Source of the DNA: Darksidea phi
Lineage: Eukaryota > Ascomycota > Dothideomycetes > Pleosporales > Lentitheciaceae
DNA: 64,000 nt
Reading direction: 5' to 3'
NCBI GenBank assembly: GCA_030770425.1
Contig: JASJFT010000021.1
Coordinates: 290,502-354,501, forward strand
Position 1 is the first letter of the stretch. Every line of letters begins with the position of its first letter. The notes under the pieces are model-generated. The model had not been told where the DNA came from and did not search any database. It saw nothing but the letters and a program-made list of their open reading frames with translations. Positions 55,358-64,000 of the stretch are shown piece by piece. Position numbers and translations under genes: made by a program.

Positions 55358-56340
55358 ATGACGACTCAGGCTTTGATCGCAGTCCTCGGACTGTCACACT
55401 TCGGCTATGCCCATTGTGAGTTCAAAAACACCCAAAATTTCAGTGTGCTAATGACATATGAGATTCTTTTTCGCAGTTCGTCGTTAACGGGTCCGAAACT
55501 CCTGATTGGTACTACGTGAGGTATTCGACCCATTGGACCCCCTAGAGAAAAGCTGCTTATTATTACAAAGGGACGTCCTAGGCGATCCGCGCTATAATGA
55601 TGTTCCTTGGGATCTTGCTAAAATGTCGCCGTTCTACGACATATACTCTGACACCATGATATGTGGAAGAGACTCTGGGGCGGGACCGACAACTCACACT
55701 GCCATAGTTCTGGCCGGTGATGAGGTGGGTTTCAAGGTCTATAATTGGACTATAGGCTCAGCCATTTTCCATCCTGGGCCTGGCCAAGTGTATCTCTCGA
55801 AGGCTCCCAATAACAATGTAGAGCACTACGATGGGAAGGGAGATTGGTTCAAGATTGCGACCGCTGGAGCTAAAAATGACACGGCTTGGAAGCTCTTATG
55901 GGAAAAAGAAGTAAGTAATACGATTAAGCTATAAGGCTAGAGTTCTCAATTTGCGCATTAGATGAGGTTTACCATTCCGATGACAACGCCTCCAGGAAAA
56001 TATCTTCTTCGAATTGAGCATTTTCAGCCGCATGCAAAGGTAAACAAAACACAGTGGTATGTCAACTGCGCGCAGATCAATGTGGTCGGACCAGGCGGAG
56101 GTAAGTTAATATCTTACACTGCTCTTGTAAGTGTCTGAAATTAAACTTGGTAGGAGCTCCAACCGGGTTGGTTAAGTTTCCGGGAGCGTATGATATACTC
56201 GATCCAGGCAAGCAAACAAGTTTTCAATAATACATAACGCTGCTAAGAAAGTATAAGGTATTTTAATGCCGCCAGGGACATCGAATTATGAAGGACTATT
56301 AAAGTATGTTGCCCCAGGGCCTCCAGTATGGACTGGATGA
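55358..56340 (+). CDS. AA9 lytic polysaccharide monooxygenase
   Basis: Six exons: 55358-55415, 55463-55520, 55571-55910, 55962-56100, 56154-56207, 56258-56340; 243 residues. Signal peptide MTTQALIAVLGLSHFGYA, then mature HYSFSQFVVNG, so the catalytic His1 of the copper histidine brace is the first mature residue. Further ligands: His in IFHPGPGQVYLSKAP and Tyr in QWYVNCAQINVVGPGGG. It oxidatively cleaves cellulose or related glucans outside the cell. The second exon uses the acceptor ...atatgag; later AGs break the frame. The intron at 56208-56257 has a GC donor (gcaagc). All joins keep frame, so the gene is intact although single frames look broken. It is the last gene before the AT-rich block. 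No CBM1. Confidence 0.93.
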
Positions 56341-57141
56341 AGATCTTGGATGGAAAAGGATTTCGGGCATGTGCGATGAGTTAGGAGAATATTGAGGGTA
56401 CACGATGTTTAGAATGTGCCGCAGATATGGGGGTACTCAGCTGTATGTAAAACGGTCCTGTTAAACATGATCACGTGACTGCCCTGGTCTGGGGTTCTGG
56501 TGCTTGATTCTATAATTACGTGAAGAAGGGGTCCGGGTTGTGGGGTGGTGGTAATTAATACAAGAATCACTGATCCCGGTTAGGGATAGGAGTGACAAAA
56601 TGTAGGGTTGTGAAATGTATATCTGAATTGAGAAATATCAAAGTCAATTCGTCAGAGCTTGTTGCTTCTATGAACTTCGCTCCGACGCGTATGCACTGTT
56701 GGGAACAACCGGCGTAGGCATGGAAGAGGATTGCAATACGGTGCTGTGGGATACCTCTGAGGACGTTCCTATCTTTATCATCGGCGAACTCCTGGCGCCA
56801 AATAGGAATCCTTTCATCTTATCATGGACGTGATCCAATTTTAATATCTAAATAGTTGGGGTACACACGACTAGAAGTTCATAGAGCCTAACTATGAAGA
56901 GATTAAGCGGATGCAGTATGAGCTGAAAGAGATACTGCGCAGCCGGCAAAGGGCAAAGAATGCAGACGCGACGAAATGTGATTGGTTAGGTTTAATTTCT
57001 CATTCTACAGGGGAGATATCCAAACGGAAAAAAATTCCTTGCGATGTCCGACTAACTTAAAGAACAAGCCGCTATCCTAAAGAGTACCCGCTCCGACTGG
57101 GTACTGTTGCGGCTACTTTAATTCGCTCTGGAAACCTGTCC
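56341..57141. other. spacer up to the AT-rich block
   Basis: 3' flank of the AA9 gene, then sequence with short protein-like pieces on the plus strand (about 56660-57000) interrupted by stops. It may be a degraded gene; family not recognised. Confidence 0.35.
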
Positions 57142-57373
57142 CCTTTATATTAGTATATATATTATCCTATATTAGCCCTTAGTAGGGTGGTAAACAAGGG
57201 TTATAAACTGGGTTACTAAATATCTTTTTAACCCTTAAAGCTATAAATTAGCTTATATAATATAATCGAATACGCTTAATTAGCGCTATAAAATAAGCTA
57301 TAAATTACCCTTTTAGACCTAGTATTTATAGATTTATAGCTATTTAAATTTTTAATTTATATAGGAATCTAAT

Positions 57374-57690
57374 TATTATTAGATATCGGCCCCTAAGGGA
57401 GTTATCTAATAGCCTTATATATCTCTCGGGCGGATTATACCCTAGAGGGGTAGCGATTCGTCTCGTCTATACTAGAATACTACTATTTACTTCTAACTAG
57501 GGAACTTATCTTCTATATTATCTTTTTAAGAACCTATTTTCTAATATTCGAATTACTCCCTATATAAGGTAGTCTAGAGCGATAAAGTTATCTAATACTA
57601 CTAGAGTAAAGAACTAACGCTACTAATATAGATAGTATTACTACCTAAGTATTATATTAAAGGTAGCGAATATCTTATACCCTAGCTTAA
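57374..57690 (+). repeat. LTR-like segment, forward
   Basis: Starts around GATATCGGCCCCTAAGGG and contains GGGTAGCGATTCGTC and TTCTAACTAGGGAACTTATC. An inverted, more mutated copy lies at 62960-63290. Probably the 5' LTR or leader of the gypsy element; boundaries approximate. Confidence 0.6.
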
Positions 57691-57799
57691 TTCTATTTAT
57701 TAATACTATTAGACTAAATAGCTAAAAATATTCTAGAAAGTTCTACTCTAGACTAGATTATAGCCGAACTCGTCTAACTATATAAGTAGAAGTAAAATA

Positions 57800-60700
57800 A
57801 ACTTAATAAGACTATACTAGTCTAATTATATAAAAAATATAGGTAATATAAAGTAGAAAATCTTATAATAATCTAACTAGAGATTATTCCTTCTATTAAT
57901 ACTTAAATAATAGTACTATTTCCTATAAATAGTCTTTTATACTTAAAAGATCCCTATATATTTATAAAAAAGGACTATTAGAATTATAACCTTTAGATAG
58001 TAGATTATAAGGTTTATTTTATAGATAATCTATAAAACTTTCTTTAAGAATATTAAAAGGTATTTTTTAGTACTTATTATATTTCGGAAGAGCTTAAGAT
58101 ATCTTAAAGAATAAAATAATAATAATAACTAGCTTTTAACTCTATATAGAAATTAACTTAAAAATAATTATTAAAAAAGATACTAGATATACTAGAAATA
58201 GAACTAAAAAAAAAGTAATAGATAATAGAAGTTCTTAAAAATTATAAATAGTATTTTTATTAAAGTCTTATTAATCTTCTTAACTATATAAGACTTTTTT
58301 AAAAGGAGATTAATTAGATATTTAAAAGTAATTAGGTCTTAAAGTTTTTTAACTATCTACTAAAGTAGATTAAAAATAATTTATTTTACTAAAATTCTAA
58401 AAGATAATTAAGTATCTAAAATTATAAAGAGGTAATTAATATAAGTTAATATTACTATTAATATAAATAAAGAAAGTCTAAAGTTAAATTTAAAGAAAAG
58501 AGATAAAAATCTAATTAGAAAAATAATAAGAGTCTAGTAAAGACTTTAAAAAAGTTTAAATAAAGTAAAGAATATCTATTAAGATCTAAAAAGAATACTA
58601 AGTCTAATAGTAATATTACTAGTTCTAGAGTAGTCTATTACTATTATAATAAGCCTAGATATATAAAACTAAACTATAAAGTATTTAAAAAGACTAAGAT
58701 AACTAAAAAAAAGAGATTAGAAAAAACTATAGGTTTAAAGAAATAATCTTTATTCTTTTAATTTATATAGACCTTATTAAGAAGATATTTAAAGAAGATC
58801 TAAACTAATTATATAATATACTTTATTTAAAGTCTATAAAATTACTAACTATTTTTATAATAATTAAGTTTAAAGATCTAAAGATACTTATTAATTTAAA
58901 GTTATAGTTTAATCTTCTATTAGTTAAAACTACTAAGAAGATAGACTTAATAGTAGAATTCTTATTTAAACTTCTTATAGAGGTAGTTAATAAGTCTACT
59001 ATAATAGTATATAGAGTAACTATTACTAATATATATATTAAGAATATTTATAAATATATTTAAATATATAATTTATTATTTATAATTATAAATCTTAATT
59101 AATATTCTATATACTTAGAGATATTATAGATTAAAGTCTATAATTTAAAATTAAATTTTATAATAAAGTAAATATAATATTAGAGAATACTAGAAAAATC
59201 TACTAGTTAATACTAGAAGGTAATAACTAAATCTACTAAAAAGTTTAATAAAATAGTAAGAAGTTTCTTAGAAAATATTTATATTATTATTATTTATAAT
59301 TTAATTCTTTTAAATATAATTTAAAGTTTATTAATTTACTAGTTTAAATATTATACTAATATAATAGATATAGGATTAAAAAACTTTATAATAAAGTTTC
59401 TAGATTATAGATTTTATAATCTAAGTATAGATCTAGAATCTAAAAAGATTCTATCTTATTAATTATTATATAACCTTTTAATTTTAGAATTAGAGATATT
59501 AAAAAAGTATATTAATAAGTATCTAGTTAAAGATTAGATTAGATACTTAAAGTTTTTTATTAAAGTATTAATTCTTTTTATAAAAAAAAAATAGTAGCTT
59601 AAGACTATATATAGACTATAAAAGTTTAAATAAAATTATAATTAAAAATTATAATTCTTTACCCCTAATCTAAAAATCTTTAAAATATTTAGTTTAGATA
59701 AAATAGTTTATTAAACTTAACTTAAGTAAAGCTTACTACTAGGTCTAAATAAGAGAAGAGGATAAATAAAAGACTACCTTTTAAATATATTATAGATATT
59801 TTAAATATATAGTAATATCTTTTAGATTAATAAATATCTTAACTATCTTTTAAATCTATATTAACTATATTCTAATAGAACTAGTAGATATAATATATAT
59901 CGTATATCTTAATAATATTTTAATCTTCTCTAATATAGAGGAGGAATATAAGATATATATTTAAAAAGTATTATAAAAATTATATAAAGTAAAGTTTTTT
60001 TATAACTTAAAGAAGTATAAATAGTATACTAAGTCTATAGAATATCTAAAGTATTTAATTATATTTAAAAAAATCTTAATAGATCTAAAAAGGATTAAAA
60101 CTATTTAAAAATAATCTATATTCTATACTATATATAATATTTATATATTTATTAACTTTATAAATTATTATTATTATTTTATTAATAAATTTAGTTAAAA
60201 AGTACTCCTATTTATCTAAATAATATAAAAGGTACCCAGAGCTATTTAAGCTAAACGAGCTATAAGAAAAAAGAAAAGCTAATCTCTAGATATAAATCTA
60301 GAGAGAAGAAAGGTATAAAATAAGTTAAAAGACTTATTTACTATAATACTAATTCTTACTTATTTTAAAAGAGGATAAGAAACTAGAATAAAGATTAATA
60401 TTTTAAAAGATATAATTATAAATATATTAAGCTAATTAGTATCTAATAGTAATAAAAAGACCTAATAAAGATCTATTAACTTCTACTTAAGAAAATTAGT
60501 TATAGTTAAATATAATTATAATATATATAATTAAAAATTTCTTATAATTATTAAAAGTTTAATCTATTAAAGATATTATCTTAATAGATAGTTTTTTAAA
60601 GTACTTATAAACTATAATAATCTAAAATAGTTTATAGAAATAAAATCTCTTAATTAATATTAAGTCTATTCCTATTTAGTACTATTAAAGTTTAATTTTA

Positions 60701-62450
60701 TTATTAAATACTAATTAGAATTTATAAATCTAGTAGATAGATTCTTATATTAACCCGATTATATTATAAAAGTAAAAGAACTAATATAAAAATAAAATAA
60801 GTTTTTTATTAAACTAATATAAGATTTACTAAGTAAAAGTTTATAAAAGACTAGTACTCTTATTACTACTATTATACGAGCTATAATAGTCTAAGAAAAA
60901 ACTAATAAAATAAAAAAGATTATTTATTACTTTTAATATAAAGACTTAGTTTAAAAGAAAATAAAATATTATTAAGAAATATTAATAAGAGAAAAAGAAG
61001 ATAACTTAAAAATAGAGAAGAACTTTAATAATCTAAATAACTTAATAGATATTAAGAGTAATCTTAATAAAGAGTTAAAGATAAATAAAGATATAGAAAC
61101 TTCTATAAATTTTAAAAATAATAAAATATACTAAAATAGACCTAAATATCTTATAATAATAGAAGAAATAGTTATAATAATCTAAGAGTACTATAATACT
61201 CCTCTATCTAGCTATTTTAATATAATAAGGATATTAGCTAAGCTATAGAGAAAATATATATAGACTAGAATAATAAAAATAATAAAAAAGTATATTTACG
61301 ACTATATATATTATAATAAAATAGTTACCTATTATTATAAACTATATAATCTATTATAATTATTACTAATTTCTAGTAACCTTTAGTAAGAGATTATAAT
61401 AGATTTTATTATTAAACTATTTTTAAATAAAAATAATAGAGTAGTATATAATATTATTCTAGTTATAGTATATTATTTTTTTAAAATAATATACTATATT
61501 CTAGCGTAGAGTAATTAGAATAGTATTAATTTAATTTAAGTCTAAATCTATAAGATTATCTAATTATATAGTACTTCTACTATAATTTTATTTAATTAAG
61601 ATTTAATTATAAATATAAAGTATTAGAACTCTTTTAATTACTATTTAAACTTAAAAAGAGTTCTTACTTCTATATACTATTTATAAATTAATAGTTAAAT
61701 TAAAAGATAGAACTAAATACTAAAATAATATCTAAAATACTATTATTATATTAAATAAGATAATTAGATATTATAAATATTCTTAGTAGAGTTTATATAT
61801 AATAATAGTATATATTTAACTATAAAGTAAATACTATTTTATATTTATTATAGATTTATACTATAAGACGTAGATTAATCTATTTAGTTATTTAATAATA
61901 GAGAATCGCCCTATAGATATATAATAGCTACTAGATTAATTAAAATTAGAATCGAATATATCTAAAAACTTAAGACTACTAATAAATACTAATAATAATT
62001 TTAAAATAAGAAAAGAATACTTCTTAAACTAGAGATAGGGGACTAAGTATATATTTTAATATACTACTTTAAATCTTATTATCTAAAAAAGAAATTAGAC
62101 TAGAAATACTTAGACCTAGATATAGTAATAAAAAAAATTAGAATAATAGTCTACTAAGTAGACCTACTAGATATCTTAAATATCTATCTAATCTTTTATA
62201 TATTTCTACTAAAACTATATAATCTAAAGGAATTACTATTATATCTAGAAGGTCTAGTTATAGATATACTCTAATAAGTAAAAAATAATATCTATAAAAT
62301 TAATAAATTAATTAATAGAGAATAAGATAAAGATAAAAATTAGTATTATCTAGTTTCTTAAAAAGATTATTTACTAGAAGAAAATTCTTAAAAATCTAGT
62401 ATAAATATAAGTAAAAATATACTTAAAATATTCTATTTAAAGAAAGAAAT
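57800..62450 (+). mobile_element. Ty3/gypsy chromovirus-like retrotransposon, RIP-destroyed
   Basis: Plus-strand remnants in canonical order. A gag zinc knuckle near 58631-58677 reads VYYYYNKPRYIKLNYK, i.e. CCHC with Cys turned to Tyr. Reverse transcriptase lies at about 59560-60130, with the catalytic YLDD now YLNN at 59905-59916 (IVYLNNILIFSN). RNase H-like sequence follows. The integrase core is near 61380-61500 (IDFIIKLFLNKNNRV...ILVIV). A chromodomain-like end (YYLVS.KDYLLEENS) is near 62330-62400. All frames are full of TAA/TAG. Order of domains puts it in Metaviridae; the chromodomain suggests a chromovirus. Confidence 0.8.
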
Positions 62451-62959
62451 TATTCTAAGGTACTAAAAGGTATCTAAAAAGTCTAAAAAATAACTATTAG
62501 GTTATTAGTTATTAAGAAGGAGGATAGTAATAAATAGAAAAGTTTATTAAAAATAAAACTATTTTAATATACCTTCTACTATTAGTAATATATTTTAAGA
62601 AAAATATTTCTAAGTTAGATTTTCCTTAAGGCTAAAAAGTCTAGGATTTTTACTAGTAGAAATATTCTTAGTAGTAGTTTAATAATATTAAGAAAAGAAA
62701 GAGATAGTATAATTAGTTATATTTAATTATAAAAGAATAAAGTTAAAGATAATTAATAAGATTATAACTACTTAAGAGCTAAAGTTTTTTAATATTCTAC
62801 TAAATAAACTAATTAGACGTAAATCTATCCTAAATACTAAAATTTATAGTTAAATATTATAGAAAAGATCTATATTATACTAAGTACCTTATTCTTTAAG
62901 AAAGAGGGATAAATTCTATCTAAATATATCTAAAAAGGTCTAAAGTTATTATATTATAC

Positions 62960-63290
62960 TAAATAACTAGTAAGTAAAGTTAAAGACTATTTAATACTTT
63001 TAATTCTTCTTTAATTTCTAAGTAGAAGATATATTATAGAAATTAGTACTATAAGTACTATTAAACTCTTTAAGATAAGTAGTCTAAATCTAATAGCTAC
63101 TATAAATATTAAGAAATAGATTCTTAAAAGATAATATAAAGGATAAGTTCCCTAATTAGAAGTAAATAATAGTATTCTAGTATAAATAAGATAAATCGCT
63201 ACCTCTTTAGAGTATAATCTATTTAAGAGATATATAAGACTATTAGATAACTCTCTTAAAGACTAATATCTAATATTATTCCTCTTCTTA
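62960..63290 (-). repeat. LTR-like segment, inverted copy
   Basis: Reverse complement of the 57374-57690 segment: AAGATAATATAAAGGATAAG, TTCCCTAATTAGAAGTAAAT, ATCGCTACCTC, TATTAGATAACTC. The orientation is opposite to that expected for a 3' LTR of the element between them. Confidence 0.65.
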
Positions 63291-64000
63291 GAACTTCTTA
63301 ATTTAAGAAGTCTAAAAAATCTTTATAAATACCTTTTAGTCTATTTCTTACCTCTCTATTAATTTTAGAATTACTTAAGTCTAGACTAGTTTTATAAATA
63401 ATCTTAGTATTTTATTAAAAATAAAAACTACTTCTAAGCCTCTTTTAGTCCTATTTAGACCTATTTTAGCTTAGAATTAAACCTCTATATAGACTTTTAG
63501 AAGAGCTTTACTTTTCTCTTATCTTAACTAGTAGAATATTATATAGCTACTATACTAGTAGATTATATAATCTTAATAGTAAATAGAAGTCTTAGTATTT
63601 AACTATAAATATTTCTAGTTTAACCTTCTATTTTCTTTTTTTAATATCTCTTTACTATATTTCTAAGTAAGTATTCTATTCTTTTTCTAAAAAGTTTTAA
63701 ATATATTTAGATACTAATAAACGTAGATTTTCTCTTTTTATACTTTTTAATTTCTTTTTTATTTAAATTAGCTTTATAACTCTCCTAAAATAGATAGTAC
63801 TTTTAAAAAGTATTCTATTAAAAACTATTAATATATTTACTAAGTAAGCTATAAATCTAAACGAGCTATATATCTTATTAACTTTCTATATATAAAAAGC
63901 TACGTAGTTTAATAATATATTAAAATTCTATTAAAATAGTACTAGTAATAGATTAAGTAGTATCTATAGTAGGCTTCTTATATATTTATAAGTTATACCT

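Larger units (their letters stand above)
57142..64000. repeat. AT-rich RIP-mutated retrotransposon block
   Basis: Base composition switches abruptly to strongly AT-rich, with TA-dense sequence, no long open frames and residual retroelement homology. This is the pattern of RIP-affected AT isochores. It runs to the window edge. Confidence 0.95.

Noticed and set aside
55463..55570. Two frameshifts in the AA9 gene
   Set aside because: They disappear when the upstream acceptor at 55462 and a 50-bp intron at 55521-55570 are used; the resulting protein matches the family.
1..64000. CRISPR arrays, rRNA or tRNA genes
   Set aside because: No spaced identical repeats, rRNA-like sequence or clear tRNA A/B boxes were seen by eye; a tRNA search program was not available, so single tRNAs could have been missed.

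Overview
The window looks like nuclear DNA of a filamentous ascomycete (Pezizomycotina; a Dothideomycete is plausible but not provable from this sequence). Evidence: spliced genes with short introns of about 45-85 bp, GT...AG borders and CTAAC/CTAAT-like branch sites; fungal families (ENA-type P-type ATPase, NWD-type NLR, HET domain, AA9 LPMO, DUF7924-like, DCG1-like racemase, Tim9); and C-to-T/G-to-A decay of repeats typical of repeat-induced point mutation (RIP).

Layout. 1-3.2 kb: the 5' part of an ENA-type Na+/K+ P-type ATPase on the minus strand, running off the left edge. 4.2-6.3 kb: a RING-H2 remnant, a hairpin cluster and a metallopeptidase-like pseudogene whose frame is intact apart from three RIP-type stops. 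7-14 kb: a two-repeat hypothetical protein, a secreted SGNH/GDSL hydrolase (three exons) and a type II membrane protein with beta-repeat (DUF4097-like) ectodomain. 14-21.5 kb: repeat-rich spacer (tandem repeats, inverted repeats, a dispersed repeat family) around an HSL-type esterase. 21.5-24.7 kb: a DUF7924-like gene followed by two broken genes, one of them an aminoglycoside-phosphotransferase-like kinase. 25.6-26.5 kb: a GPI-anchored Ser/Thr-rich wall protein.

27.85-36.02 kb is the most notable region. Inverted repeats of about 250 bp, beginning CAGTCGCGAGCAG and flanked outside by TA, bracket 8.17 kb. Inside are a degraded accessory ORF, a degraded convergent Tc1/mariner (DDE) transposase, and an apparently intact NLR gene (NACHT_N-NACHT-WD40) with nearly identical 126-bp WD40 units. 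This reads as a mariner-type element that carries, or was invaded by, an NLR gene. The WD40 array contains an 89-base assembly gap.

36.7-43.7 kb is conserved housekeeping sequence: a Sac7-like RhoGAP, Tim9, a 41-residue small protein and a DCG1-like racemase. 43.8-46.6 kb holds a frameshifted HET-domain pseudogene, a doubtful small gene and another copy of the dispersed repeat. 46.6-54.2 kb has an F-box-like protein, a secreted DUF8021-like protein and two large, mostly disordered lineage-specific proteins. 55.36-56.34 kb is a six-exon AA9 lytic polysaccharide monooxygenase, intact once spliced. At about 57.14 kb base composition changes abruptly to an AT-rich, stop-riddled block that continues to the end. 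It contains a RIP-destroyed Ty3/gypsy chromovirus-like element and LTR-like segments in inverted orientation.

The genes do not form one pathway. The common thread is a two-compartment genome: ordinary gene-rich DNA studded with RIP-marked repeats and accessory (NLR, HET, secreted enzyme) genes, next to an AT-rich retrotransposon block.
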